DNA from: Acridotheres tristis
Lineage: Eukaryota > Chordata > Aves > Passeriformes > Sturnidae
Length of the DNA stretch: 64,000 nucleotides
Reading direction: 5' to 3'
NCBI GenBank assembly: GCA_037013685.1
Contig: CM072886.1
Coordinates: 66,416,433-66,480,432, forward strand
Shown here: piece by piece, positions 24,131-37,599 of the stretch
Position numbering within the stretch: the first letter of the stretch is position 1
How the letters are laid out: each line of letters opens with the position of its first letter
The notes under the pieces: generated by a model
Database searches by the model: none
What the model saw: the letters and a program-made list of their open reading frames with translations, nothing else
What the model was told of the DNA's origin: nothing
Made by a program: the position numbers and the translations under genes

Positions 24131-27100
24131 AACACTAGTTTTTATATTCCTTTGGTTTCTTCCTTGCACTTTCTCTGTTTTAGCAAGTGTTTTGCTACAC
24201 TATGCACATTGGAAAAGTATAGAACAAATGGATGTTGAATGCCCTTGCTCTGGAAAGCAGACTATGTCTAAAGTTAAAAGGATCTTGGAAGGTTTGAAAT
24301 ATCTATTAAAAAGACAGAGGCATGAACAAAAGAGATAGTGTCTTCCATGCCTCCATTCAACTCTTTGGCTGATAAGTAAAAAGACAGGAAGAGTGATGAC
24401 AGACTCCTGACCATGTTTCCTTTTTGGCCCTATCCAATGTCTGTACTCAGAGGGTTTTCTGGATCAGATTTTGAATGCAAGCTAAGAGATGGAGTATCTT
24501 CCTTGAGAAATACAATGCTCAGACACAAAACCTCCCAGTTTCATTAATTTAGCCACTTAGCAAATATAATCTATTAAAATCCATGGACTTGGAGATTTTA
24601 TATATCTCCAGGCAAAAAAGCATCCAAGTGAGGATTTTGAGTGCCTATATTTGGGATGCAACCACCTAAATATTCCTGGGGATCCACTATATGCACAATA
24701 TTTGATCAAAATGTCTAGTAGGTACACTTTTGTTTTCTTGACTTCAGTATATTTCCTTTGCATGAACTTCAATATACTTTATCTTTTAAAGCTATCTATT
24801 TTTGTCAGATCATTTCTGGGAGCCAAAGACCAAATAGCTGTTTTTAATTCAGCGACTAGGTAAAAAAATAGCTTGGGGAAAATGATAGGTTGTCCTGCTT
24901 AGTACTTGGAGTGTTGACTTAGTAATATGATTTCACTTGTTATTATTTTGACAATCCTTGCCAAGCTTCAGTAGCATGTGTATATCACCTTCTATAATGG
25001 TCTCCCAACCTAAAGAATTTGAATTGCTGTAATTATATATTTCATAAAGGAAGAGACATTTTCAGCTTGAACAGGGTGATTGTACAAGGTTAGAAGCAGT
25101 GTAGGAAATCAGTGTACTTCTAATTTCATCAGAGTTATTTTCACTGGGCTTTGAAAAAAATGGATGCTTTATTTTAAGGATGAGCTAGCACACATCTAGC
25201 AAGTCCATACCCTAACTCTGTTTTGATTAGAAATAGATTTGGACAGTGCATTGGACTATCTTTCAACTGTCCTTGTGTTTGCACCAATCAGCTCAGCTCT
25301 TGTACAAAGAACCCATCATCTAAGTGAGAAAATAGGGCATCAGGGGAATTCACAGATACAAAATAAGCTGAAATAACTGGTTTTATGTGAATATAAGGAT
25401 CTGCCTACATGGATAAGTGGAACCAAAATAACAAAATGGCTCACATATTATGCTCACAGTTATGGTAGTTCAGATCTTCACGAGTGCTATAATTTTAGAA
25501 CAACCGCGCTCAATTGTGAAATAACTTAGATTTTAAAAGTGCATTTTTTAGAAAGAGGGCAATCTTTTACTGAATAAAAGCATTCACAGACAGTCAAAGT
25601 CCTGCATTTAAACAAGGCTAAATTAGCTGCTCATAAATTTGGCATTAGCTGTTTATGTGAAGTTAAACAGAAACATTGAGTACAATAATCAAAGAAAGCT
25701 GCTTCTGAAAGCTCTCCAGCAGTCCTCTGCCTTTGGACTTACAGGGTCCAAAAGTGTATACTCTAAGGTCTAAAGCTACCTCTGATTGGAATGTTTGAAA
25801 AGTGAAATGGACCAAAGAAGAAAGTTTAGATAACACTAAAATATCACTGATAGTAAAGTGAGAAGATGCAAGCAGGTCTTTAATAGCAGAATATGATCTG
25901 TTGATGGATAAGCCAAAAACCCCAAAATATTTGAGCTATTTTTCATTTTGTGATGAAATAGGAACTTTTAAAAAATCTGTATTTTAAAATCACTTTATTT
26001 CTGCTTGCTGTGTACTCAGAGATTTCAAATAAATCTTTTTCAGTTTTGAAAAATTTCTTGGGTGGCTGAGATGAAATGGGTGTGGACTTTGGCCATTAAT
26101 CATAGGGTCAATTTTTCACCAGAGCATCTTTTCATACAAATATTTGAGCTGAATAAGCATGTGAAGCAAAAGGAATTTGAAGCTGACTAAAATTATTTCC
26201 TCTTTCAATTAAGTACATTTCTCTTGCCCAGTTGTTCATACTACAAATGAATCACCATTTTTTTAAGGCAATTGAGATCCGACTTTCTCCTTTAAATATA
26301 CAAAAAATAGATGTCCCAAATATTCTCCTGTAAAATGTCTCTTTTTGAGGGGGAAGGAAATCCTCATCCTATATATGCCACAGAGCAGCAACAGGGAGAT
26401 GCAACCTAGGTTCACTAACTGAACAAACACTGCCTTGCCTGAGCTTGCACCTGCAGCCATATCAAGTTACTCTCAGGAAAATACCTTCTCGACTTTAAGA
26501 ATGTGCATATTTTTCACTGTTTGCTGCAGAACTTGAGTGTATGTTAATGAGCTTCTTTGCACAAAGATGATTTCCTGAAATGGGACCAAAGTCTATTATC
26601 AGGTGTTACAAGTTCCACAAGTTCCAGTTCTACGCAGCCTTGAAAATGTTGCAAGAGGCACTTGTGACAATCCCCAGGCTGCACCTTCTTTAATTAATCA
26701 AATAGACCCTATAGCTCAGAAAAGTGAGGAAACTCTACAGTTGGAGGAACTACCTTCCAGGGGTGGGGAGGAAGAGGCTGAATGCTTCAGATAATTCAAG
26801 GTATGACAGCAACTGTTGTAAAAATGATGTGTGTGGTTAAGCCAATACTATTTGTGAAATTCCAGCATAGTCATGTACAAATGTTACTGCATAGTAAAGG
26901 CTCAACCAGTAATTTGCAACCTGTCCTTCATCTTAGATGCACTTGTGTCATCTTCTATAATAAGTGGGGACAGCCCTACTTAGAGCAATGAATGTTTTAA
27001 ATGATTGAAAATCAAGTGCTTTTGTAGCAAACTGTGTTAGGAATATCTCCAAGAAAACAATGGGTTTGGTTCCTATTTGCACAACATATCTTAGAGCTAT

Positions 27101-29866
27101 TTGGTGACTGACAATGTCAGTAGAGAGAGATTGGGACATCCTTCCTGCTCTACTTTGCTGCTCAAGAGAATCATAATGCTCCTGGGCTGTGCTGCCAGCC
27201 ATAGGGAGAGCCATGGATATGGGTTCACTACTTCATAAGGAACTTAATTCACATACCTGTGAAAGTCCTGCTTGCTGAAAAGTCAGTGACCACAAGATAT
27301 TTAGTGTAATGAATAAAGAATCTGCAATAATCTGCAGGCTCTGCATGAAGACATGGAGAGGAGGAAGTCCTAGGTATTACTTTCCCTTTCCCATCAAATG
27401 TTGGAATAATTCTACAGAGGCACCTGCATGGGCCGTGCAAGCAAAGGTACTAGCTGCTGTAAGACGGAGCTGTGTTACCAAGTTAGAACTTCACCTGACA
27501 AAATATTTTATCACAGAGAAAATCCCTACATGGACCCTTGTATATAAGAGAGCATGTAGAAATATCACTGAACTTACATGGTTACTTTCATGTCAAGCAT
27601 ATTCTTTTTGAATTGTGTTTATTTTCACCTACGAATATTTACCTTGGTGCATTTTAAAACTATACATAGACAAGTTTAAATACAACACCAACATACAGTA
27701 ATAAGCTATGTTTGTTTCGAGTTCTTTGGAAGCTGTTGGTATTTGCTAGCTTAAAATTTTCTCTTCTTTTAGTAGATGTTGAGGTAATTCTTTATACTGC
27801 CATGCTAATTTCCATTTTGGGGCACTGAAAGTTGTGGTTCATAGTAACGTTTTGAAACTTTCAATTAGATTTCGGATAAAAGTAGGCCTAAGGGTAAACT
27901 CAAGGAAGAGACTCGTTTTGAAGACCTCCTCACCCCAGGATTATGATATTTTGTGATAATTCAGGTTTTTAAAAACTGATCTAAGCCCAGAAAAGTAGTC
28001 TTGAATCTATCTAATATACTAAAGAGCCAAGCAGCATTAGTGCTGCCAGCTGAAAGACTCAAGTATAAAAGTGATATGAGACTGCAGGCCCCAAGGCAGT
28101 GGAAGCTGAAAAGCTTTGCAGATGTGATGTGGTCATTCTCTGCTGGCGTTGGTGGTTGTGCTGTTATCACAACACTGCTCCCACAGCTGTCATTGGAGTG
28201 ATGCTAGCAAAGCCTTTGCTGGGAGACATCTGCCTTGCTCTTCTAACTGGAGTTGAAATGCTATGATGACAGCTGCACAGAAAGTGAAGAAAAAGGGAAG
28301 ACAATAGAAATCCCAAAGAAATATTGAAGATATAAATGGAAACAACTATGGTAACTACTGTCAAGATTCAAACCAGAATTTCAGAGGAGTTAGGAAATGC
28401 AGCTACAGAGATGCCATTTTTTATTTCAGTAACAGTGCTGTAAACCTAGGATTAGGTAAGTGACACTGTATTTATACCAATGAAATCAGAATCTGCCTTG
28501 GATCCCTCAAGGAAATTCAATTCACCTTCCTGATCTATTTATGCTGCCATTGCTCTTCACAGCAGCATGCCATGATCACACAACATACACATGCCATTTT
28601 ATGTCAATGCTACAGAAGAAGTTGACCACTGAACACAGCAGCAATTTCTACGAATGTCAAGAAAAGAGAAGCTGCTTTCAGTGTATTTTGGTGTCAGTGT
28701 ACCATTTTTCATTGAAAGTATTGTAATGATGAATCAATTTTTCTCCCTAAGAAACATCCACTCTTCTGGCAGTTAGAAAAAAACCTATTACAACATACAA
28801 AAAATGGTATCTTTTTGAGAACATCAAGTCTATTTTTTTCTCATCATTCCATATGTTAAGCCTTACTTTTATGTAATGTAGTCCCAGTGGAAAAGATGTT
28901 GTAACTGGTATGTATTTCTTCTAAAGACTTGGAACATGACAAATACTGTAAGACCACATACATAAGCTAGATGAACTCAGAGAAATACCAACCATTCTTT
29001 AGACTGCCAAAATCATGAACAGACTGAGGCATTGCTCAAATATGACAACTGACAACATCTCACTTGCCAAACTGAACAACCACCCTCCATATACACACTT
29101 TACAGGTGCAAGAGATGAAGTTGCAGCCCAAAGCTCAGCTCTCTGCTGCGAGTGAATTGAGGTCTAATGCAACAAAAGCTCACCTCTCCCCACTGCCCTT
29201 ACAGCTCAGATATTAAAGAATCTTTAGACAAGGGCATCCTTGCTGCTGTGCTTGCTGCAGACTGGATGATGCTGGAAAAGTGGACTTGTGAGGGACACAC
29301 AACTTGAATTTGCATGACTTGGAACAGATGGAGGATTAGAACAGCCTGCTGTGCATGTGACATTACCTTACCTAACAGTATGTGGCAACATGCCAAATGT
29401 GTGGGTGTCTTGGCCCTCAAATATAGGAGGAGAATGATTGCTACCTTTATAGGCATAATACCTTGCTGTATTTTCATGTAAAGAAGGTATTTGGTTTACT
29501 TCCCTTTTTGAGGGCTGGAACTTGGAAATACACATGATGGCACATATGCCATGACAAAAATCAGTCGCACTCCTTCACAAAAAACTATTTTTTCTAGGAT
29601 GCCATGCCATGTGGCTAAATACTTGCACAAAACTATTTAATCACAAAGTGGACATATGTGAAATCATGCAAAACACAGGGGAGACCATGAAAGTTTGCAC
29701 AGACTTCCCTGTGTTAAAAAAGAATGTAGTGTTTCCTGCAATGAACTATTAATTAATAAATAAAATAGTGAAAGAAAATAATAGAACTGTCATAAATCAT
29801 AATCGCAGTACCAAATTATGCGATAGTCAGTTCGTAGGGTTATCCCATATTGTAGGCAAACATCTG
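24131..29866. other. Unique sequence, no assured gene
   Basis: Mostly AT-rich. Around 26612-26791 (plus) there is an open, glutamate-rich frame of about 60 codons after a weak acceptor, not strong enough to call. At 28430-28455 a 26-base segment is flanked by an acceptor (tttatttcag) and a consensus donor (TTAG|GTAAGT), but it contains TAA. No repeat family recognised. Confidence 0.5.
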
Positions 29867-30072
29867 TTAATTTTTTTTTCTTTTTGGAGCATCCACATCT
29901 TCCTGCTGAGATCTGGCTTGGATTATTTTCAGAAACTCCTTTACAGTTTCTCTTCCTGAAACACAGGGGTTTGTTGTGGTGTCGTTCCTTTGTTTCTTGA
30001 GAGTACAGAGGGCCATGTTTGTGTTTTCTAGCCCAGTTTCTCTCCTCACATCCAGGAGTTCACTCTGAAGAA
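29867..30072 (-). other. Candidate terminal coding exon
   Basis: On the minus strand a long pyrimidine tract ('cctcttcttctcttgcctg') leads to an acceptor CAG just before 30072. From there the sequence is open for 67 codons to a TAA at 29867-29869, entering in phase 1. The product would be charged and helix-prone, containing SELLDVRRE, ETVKEFLKII and a basic tail PKRKKN. It looks like a real C-terminus but matches no protein I can name. No AATAAA was found on this strand shortly after the stop and no upstream exon with the right phase was found. The minus strand is A-rich here, which by itself favours K/E/N-rich chance frames. Confidence 0.22.
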
Positions 30073-33000
30073 CTGTGATAACCAAACTCAGGCAAGAGAA
30101 GAAGAGGATCCTGTTCCCTAGATGTGAAAGTTCTTACTGTTCTCTGGCTGCTCTTGAAAGAGAGCCCTAATTGTGTCAAAAAATGGAACAGTGAAGGTGC
30201 TGTTATTTTATCAGGATGAGGCTTTGGTGCTTTAAATGTGGATTATTATTTGTGAACAGCTTCGCACAATAACTCCATGTTCACCTGTGTTCTTCCAGAG
30301 ACAGAGTCCCTGGGCTACAGGTCAAGCCTTCACGAAGAAGCTCATGTTCACCTTCAGTTTTTTTGTCGCCAGGGAACAGCAACAACACCAAAAGTATCAA
30401 GCAAGAAGAAATGCAGAAGTCCTCAGCAAAAGTGAAAAGTCTTGACAGTATTAACTGAGAAGTGGAAAACTGAGTAAGAAACACTACATATACTATAGCA
30501 ATGACTAAACATCAGAGGATAATTCAAGACCCTTGAACACCATATCAGAGGTGCTACTGAAGTGCTAGATTCAAGGTCAGTCTTACATAGAAAAGAAGAA
30601 ACAAAGGAGTTAACTTGAGAGCAAAATTCTTGTGAGCAATGAGACCTTTTCTTTTTGAAAGGAAAATTCCGTGCTTTCCCTTCTGGTCGGCCTGCAGTAG
30701 CGGATATGCTTTTGGAGTACAGCATGTACAGTGCATAAGCAACTATTGCCATTCATGGTTGGCTTCCAGTCAGCAGTGCTTAAAAATATGAAGTGCAAAC
30801 TTGGCTCTCTCTTCTATCTTGGGTTTTGTTATTGTTTTTTTTTTGTCGTTGTTGCTCTGAAAAAGTATTTGCCCACTTTTTTTTTAAAAAAAGAAAGATC
30901 TAATTTTAACTAGGTGAATGTATTTCTCCTTTGTTCAAACAAAATGCTCTTCCTTTCCTTCTGATGTCAGTGGCAGACAGTAGGCAGTTTCCTGTAAAGA
31001 AACAGCACTGTAGCTGACTGTGTCTTCTCCTGAACATACTAAATATCATCTCAGACCACCCTTGGAGAAATACCAGAAGAACAGCTCCACTAGCACAAAT
31101 ACAGTAACTATTCTGCCCAGGCTCTGTGTGAAACCTGCTATAGAAAATGTAATTAAACTAAGTGACAAGGAAGGATCAGCCTGAGACCTTCACATTTACC
31201 ATGAGCAATCATCAATCCTAATTAGCAAAATATTTCATTATCCACACTTTCTTCCCAAAAAAATGTAGCTTGCTGGAATAAAAAGACATGGCTGCAGATA
31301 TTGTTTGTATTAGTTCAGTATCTACATGTGGTGGTGGCAGAATGAGACACTGAAGAGGGATAGAAGCAAAAACTTTCAGTGTGAATGAAGATGATAATTA
31401 CTCAGAGCCAAGCAGCAGGTCAGTGTGCCCTTGGACATGGATAATGTTAACAATGTAGAAATATTCAAGAATGGTCAGAACAGCTGTGAAAGTGTGAGGA
31501 AATTACTCTCAGAAAACACAGGGACAGGATGACAGCAGGGAAGCTCGAGGGAAGACTTCTTCACATTCAAATCCAGCCTCTCTCTGTAGTGGTACTCTCC
31601 TGTGCTAACAAATTCACACATACTGGGGCTGCAGTTTAGGTGAGTCATACTGAATGAGGAGGACAGACCAAGGTCTTTCAATCTTTATGCCTATGTATAA
31701 TTATAAATGTGTGTCTATACAGCAACATCTTGGATTGTTTTAGTTATTCAGTATTCATAAAGAAGTACAGAATAATTGAAGCAAGAGCCCAAAGAAATCT
31801 ATCAGAAGAAAACATGTGTGTCAAACTCGCTCATGAGCATGTAAAAGCCCATAAAATCTCCTATTAGCAACAAATACAGAAAGTCCATAGCCCCAGTTAT
31901 TTCTTCAGACCTGACTTCATTTGATTTCTGAGCACCAGAACCGACAAATAGCCCTCAATCACTCATTATTGCAGGCAAGACCTCTTTCTAGTAAAAAATG
32001 ATCACATCATGGAAACGAAACCTTTCCTAGTATCTTACCCTATGTAATTAAGAAGGCTGGACAAACAGTGTTCCCTGCTTTGTCAAAAGGCTTTAGAAGA
32101 AAAGAGAAAAGTTACAGGACACATCACTACAGTTCACTGGCAAAAACCTAGCTCACACCAGTCTGGCCTTCACTTGGATGAGACCAATGGAGGCTTCCCA
32201 ATGAAAGCCCTCTTGTCATCTTAGGTTTGGGAAAATGTATTGCAATAGGAAATGTGTCAACAATGTTAAGTACAGTTTTGCTCATACTGCAGGAAAGAAC
32301 AGTAATGCTTAAGACGGTGTCTGCTGGTCAGAATTACCCTGTGAACTGGCTGAAGAGATACATGAATAAAAGTACTGTTCCCCTTTCGGTTCCTGCTTGA
32401 AACTTGACTATAGCATGGCTGAAAACACATGTTCTTTCTCACAGTAGGGAAAATGCCTCATGTGTAAGATGTTCAGACAACAGTCTTTTGTCTGTTTCAT
32501 ACTTATTAGTTGCTTGACTCGAATAAGGTTGTTATTAAAACAACTCAGTTAAATGTCTTTCATGTTGTATTGACTTCATGTCGAATAATGTTTATATAAA
32601 TAATCTTTGAGGCATGGGAAACTTGCAGGATGTTTTCACAAAGTCCTTGTAGTGTTTGTCTCAGGAATTGTGAAGACACATGATGACTACAATTAATTCT
32701 AAATAAAATGCAAATTCGTGAAAAAGAAAGTTTAGGATTCTTTTCTTCAGAAATGTTTTGCATTTTATTTGTAACAGGATTTAAACACACTTCATCCATT
32801 CCTATCTTTAATCAAAAATCCTGTGCTCTTTGATACCAGAGTTTCTTCAGTTTTCATTATTAACAATTCTACCCACCAGAGATTTCCCTATTTTCTTCAG
32901 AATTTCTCCTTTTTCTTATTTTCCAAAGTTCTTATTGAAAGCCTTCAATAAATCAAATACTTGTCAGCAACTTCTTTTATCTTCATTTTAAAAACCTGTC

Positions 33001-34417
33001 ACCTCTGTTTCTGTAGAATGATATTTTAAACTAGTCTAGAAGAGTGATTTATAAGCTTAGAGACTGCTTTATTTGACCTCCTTCACCTTGAAAGGACATG
33101 TAAAAGGAAACAGAGATTCATCTTCTGCCATTTCATGAGCTCCCAAGCTCCTTTTCATTGAGAACAGGACATGATCGTTTATCCTGAGTAAATTATTGCA
33201 GGTTGCACATGCTCTACTACCTCTATAATATATTGTGTTTTAACTTATGTTTTTCTCAAAATATATAATGTTAGATGCAGTATCTGGTAAAAACCTTCAT
33301 TTTTTTCTTCTTTGGTGACTTTCCAAAGCTTGCTTCTCCTTCATGATATTTTACTTTGTCATTCACATGGCCACATAAGCTAAAATAAAGGTACCTAACT
33401 TTTTCCTTCAAACTGACAATCAAGATGGAAATTATGCAACGGTGGAAAGGCAGTTCAGAAGTTTTGAAAAAATATATCTCTAATATCTTGTGGCATCAGT
33501 AGCAACAACAGTCAGATATAATGAGTCATGTTGTGTTAGTTTCAATGGAATAAGTGAGACTTCAGTTATAGGTGTTAATGTGTTTTCCTCAATGTAAAGT
33601 GTTAAACCATTTTACATGGTCTGTGGTTTTAAGTACAGAAAGTTTAGCCTGCCCAGTCACATGGCAGCTGCACAACAAATTCCAAATCTGGAAAGTATAT
33701 TGATTAGTATGTACATAAACAAAACACGAAACATTTGGAAATTGAAATCAAGTGGTTAAACAAGACCAACTTAATCAAAATCTGTCAGAGTACCTTTCCT
33801 AGACACAGGTTATTAATTTAGAATCCTTTATGCTATCCAGAAGCCCTTCTTAGCACAGCAAGAAAGACTTAATTTTCTTACTAATCTCTCAGATCACAAC
33901 TGACAACTGCTTAGTCTTGGAAAACAGTTTGGAGTAGCCAGTCACCCTGGTAACTGCTGGCCAAGAGCACAGTTCCCACCTGCATGGGATATGCCCTGCC
34001 TGGCCAAGTCAGGTCTCCTTCCTTCCACTCATCATCCTGCATTGGTAGAGCAGTGCAGGCCGACTCAAAGGGTGATTGAAAGCTGAGTAGCAAAATGTGA
34101 GATAAAAAACTATAACTAGTGGGAAGAAAGAGACTCCAAGGACATGGAAAGTCAAGGCAGGACATCTGGCTTTTTTAGCCAGTTTGTTGAGAAGAGCCAG
34201 CAGTCTTGTTTGATGGCCTGGGTCTGGTGGAAATTGCCCTGCAGGGTGAAAAATTAACTGGTGTCCTTTCCTCAGGAAGTTCTTCAGAAACCTCTTCCAC
34301 CATACTGGTTCCTGATATTTTGCTTTTAGAAGGTGACGTGAGATCAAATAGGCAATCCCTTCTGTTCTTCATCGACCTGTTTGGGTCCACTGATTTGTCA
34401 CTTCTCTCTTTTCTTAC
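30073..34417. other. Unique sequence, no assured gene
   Basis: AT-rich with a T-rich patch at about 30830-30890. No repeat family recognised. A minus-strand open stretch at 31475-31657 follows a good acceptor but cannot be chained in phase with neighbouring candidates. Confidence 0.5.
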
Positions 34418-34592
34418 CTGCCGCATCCTCATACCACCCTTGATCCATACAGGAAGACTTCTCTGAATGAATGATTGTTTTTCCAGTTTCTTAACCCCTC
34501 TGCCACTTTTAACTCTTAGAGCTAATTGCAGCAGTTTGTGAATTCCTACTGATTTCTCAGAGATGATTTCACAATTACAGTAGGCATGCAAT
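34418..34592 (-). other. Candidate internal coding exon with strong donor
   Basis: On the minus strand a 175-base open segment ends at a near-perfect donor, CGGCAG|GTAAGA (exon end 34418). The proposed acceptor (AG at 34593-34594 after 'gacttctgcctacctgtgt') is moderate. The segment enters in phase 2 and leaves in phase 0. It would encode a basic stretch containing GRGVKKLEKQ and PVWIKGGMRMRQ. The frame stays open past the donor to 34175 (150 codons in all), so the splice junction may be fortuitous. No family recognised. Confidence 0.17.
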
Positions 34593-35587
34593 CTCCAATT
34601 ATCACACAGGTAGGCAGAAGTCAACAAGTAACTAACAAATTGTGTTTCATTTCAACCATGGATGCTTACTAGAATGTGAGGTTCCACTAGAGAAATTAAA
34701 TCCCCTAATAAGGAAGAGAAGAAACAAAAGATTGTGGTCTAGCTGTCATGGCTAAATCTGGTTTATGTTTCAAGAACAGACTTCAAAATTTTCACCAACC
34801 ACTATAAAGTTCAAAACAATCCAGCCAGTCTTTTAGGCCGGTGAATCTTTCTCCGTGGTAAATGTGTCCAGTGTTTCATAACATTCTCTTGGAGATGCCA
34901 GTTAGCTACCTGGAAGTCAGTCTTATGAAAGGTTTTCTTCCCTTTAATTATAAAAATATCCACATAAATTCATCCCTTGTCTATCATGCTGTTTCCACAA
35001 TCCAGTTCAAACTGATTTAAGAATGAGTAAATTAAAGCATTCTTACTATAGTCAATATAGCTATAGTTGATTGTGCAGCATCAAGTGCTGCATTTTTGCA
35101 GTTTAGGTACCAGAATCATTAATTTGATCTGATTTACACTGATGGCATTTAGAGCTGTCACTCCTATGATATAAAAACTTGTCATTGACAGATATTCAAT
35201 TTTGTAAAGACATTACCCCAAACTTATTAGTAATGGGTCTTAAACTGCAATTCAGTCTTAAATTATGGTGGCAGTGAACACCCTTGAAATAGGCTTACAT
35301 TTATGTCTTGGATCTTGCAATTGGGCAAACTAGAAACACTCACAGGGAGAGCTGTAGCTGAGCATTGCAGCTGCTTCCTTCAACTACAACCAGTAGACGG
35401 AAATATTAAAATTTCCATAATGTAAAAACCAGAAAAGGACTGGATCTAGAAATAAGGCTGGGTTTTCCTCTTGTTTTCATGCATGGGTTTACATAGACAC
35501 AGATCAGTGCTTGCTGTTGCCTGCATGAATTTTGCTATTGACTTCAGTAGCTGCATGGCTGGCCTTCTCTACACTAGGGGGTGATTG

Positions 35588-35609
35588 ACTAGTTATTTAA
35601 TTAACTAGT
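35588..35609. repeat. Inverted repeat, 8-bp stem
   Basis: ACTAGTTA (35588-35595) pairs with TAACTAGT (35602-35609) around TTTAAT. Small AT-rich palindrome, probably incidental. Confidence 0.6.
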
Positions 35610-36909
35610 TTAAGCAGCATTAACAATAATCTCAGCAGTACCCAATGGATTTTCTGCTTTAAATATACTGTGCAGCTCTCTATTTATAGTAAACACCAGC
35701 AGTGGGATTCATCTGTCCAAATATAGATTCTGCATTGTAGGTGTCTGTCTCTGAGTTAACTGTCTAGGCTCCCTTTATAGTCAAGGGAACAGGCCTTCTG
35801 AGGGCAGAGTGCCTCTCATCCCATTTCCGATGTCTAAAATAGATTAAATGAATCACCTCCATTTAGGAGATAGAGTAGGAAGGCCTATTTCTGTTCATTC
35901 ACCATGAAGGGAGTCTTGACAACTGGAAATGGTATAGATGCCTACCCTGTGGAGGCTACAACACAGAAGGATACTTCCAGTCCTAAAGTGGAACCAAGAA
36001 GACTGTGGCCATCAAGCAGCTCCCATGTTCCCTCAACTGAATAATTTATCACCTTGCTGCCTTTCCACAACTTAGCCTCTATCTCCTACATGATTCATTG
36101 GGAGGCAGGATATGTTTGAGAATGGTATTTCAGACCCACCCTTCTTGCTGGCTTTCACTCTTCTTCCCATAGGTTCAACTCCATGGACTCATTTTACTGA
36201 CAAGGAGGTAATGAGCTATTGAAATGGGACAGTGCTGCTGTGTCCTGGTTGAGGAGATCATTGTTGAGCAACCTTACATGCTCTTATCCTTTGTCCCAGA
36301 GGACTGAGCAAACGTTTTGTGAGGCAATCCCATTTACTGCTGATGCCAATGCCAGGAAATGAACAATCTGTGTTAGCTTTTGACTTTTAAAAACAATGGG
36401 CTGGATGCAATGCCCTCTGAAGTTACCAGGAGTCTTGTTCTCCCTTTGTTTTCAAAGGCCATGGGGTCAGGCTCAACACTAGGAGTTTATTTTGCTTTGC
36501 TTTTATACTTAATGAGAAATAAAAGTTAAAAGCAGGTGTAGTTGTGATTATGAGTAGTTGGTCTGTACAGTGAAAGGAGAATATGATTTTTAAACCAACT
36601 ACAATCAACTTTCCTATTTAAAATTTTTTGTACTAATTGCATATGGAAATTTTAATCACACATGCCCTAGTTTAAAGTTTATATAGATTATTGGCCTCTG
36701 CATTATAGAATTTGGATACACAATAGTGTTGTTGTGAAGTTTTTTATGCTTTTAAAGAGGAATTTCCAAAGTACATATGTATATTGCTGATCATTCATTT
36801 GTATAGCTGTACTTTACAATCTTTCATGTAAATACTGATAATGCTTCTAACACTCATGTTCCCCTTTCCTGAATTTTCCTTCTCTTCATGTGAAACCTCC
36901 CTCTGAGGA

Positions 36910-36941
36910 CCATGCATAACCCACAGGATATTTATGCATGG
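36910..36941. repeat. Perfect inverted repeat, 10-bp stem
   Basis: CCATGCATAA (36910-36919) pairs exactly with TTATGCATGG (36932-36941) around a 12-base spacer. Each arm contains an ATGCAT/TTATGCA core like POU or C/EBP-type sites, so it could be a paired binding site rather than an RNA hairpin. Confidence 0.75.
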
Positions 36942-37599
36942 GGAATAATGCTCATGCTTCTGCTCTCATTCAGTCTGAAGAAACTACTGCTACCCAAATC
37001 CAATCACCAATATTTGTAAAAACATTAGTTATCCTCAAAATATGTTTATGTAGTACAGCCATGTTAGTTTCTTTAGTTCAGAGGCAAGAAATTAAATTGT
37101 AAAAGACCACCATTAACTTATTCGTGATTGCATGGACCCAAGAACTGTCGTCCCTCAGGTTATGTCCCTTAGGCAGAGAACTATATACCCTCTACATTAT
37201 GCATATCTATTTATGATTATGTTCATTGATGACACCCTCTGTGTGGGATATGGCTGAGTTGTGGGAAGGACTGGTTTGCAGGGACTCCAGTCCATAGGGA
37301 CAAGAACCACTTCAGCCATTTAGATGATCATGGCAGCACTGAGGCTGAGCACAGAGCTACAGCTGTGCACCTTTTGTGCACAAATGGCACAACTGCCTGC
37401 TAGGGCTTGGACTGCTCCTGCCACACGACTCACGTGTTTGCTCGCCAAACATCATGTCCTGAGGTTACAGGAAGTGGATGGGTCTAACTCACAGTAAGCT
37501 CTCCTTCAAAAGGCTTTCTTATGTATGAAAACATATATAACATTTTAATCGTCTAACATCGTTCTTAGTATCTTTCAACACCTTTGTTGTAACCCGGAG

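Larger units (their letters stand above)
34593..37599. other. Unique sequence, no gene seen
   Basis: Contains two short palindromes (35588-35609 and 36910-36941) but no repeat family or convincing exon. A 35-base segment at 36173-36207 has both splice consensus ends, judged too short to call. Confidence 0.55.

Noticed and set aside
26612..26791. Glutamate-rich open stretch of about 60 codons after TTATCAG
   Set aside because: Weak acceptor, a stop before the nearest donor, no family resemblance; noted only in the region entry.
31475..31657. Minus-strand open stretch after a good acceptor
   Set aside because: Phase incompatible with neighbouring candidates and no family resemblance.
36173..36207. 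35-base segment flanked by acceptor and GAG|GTAATG donor
   Set aside because: Too short and isolated; such pairs arise often by chance.
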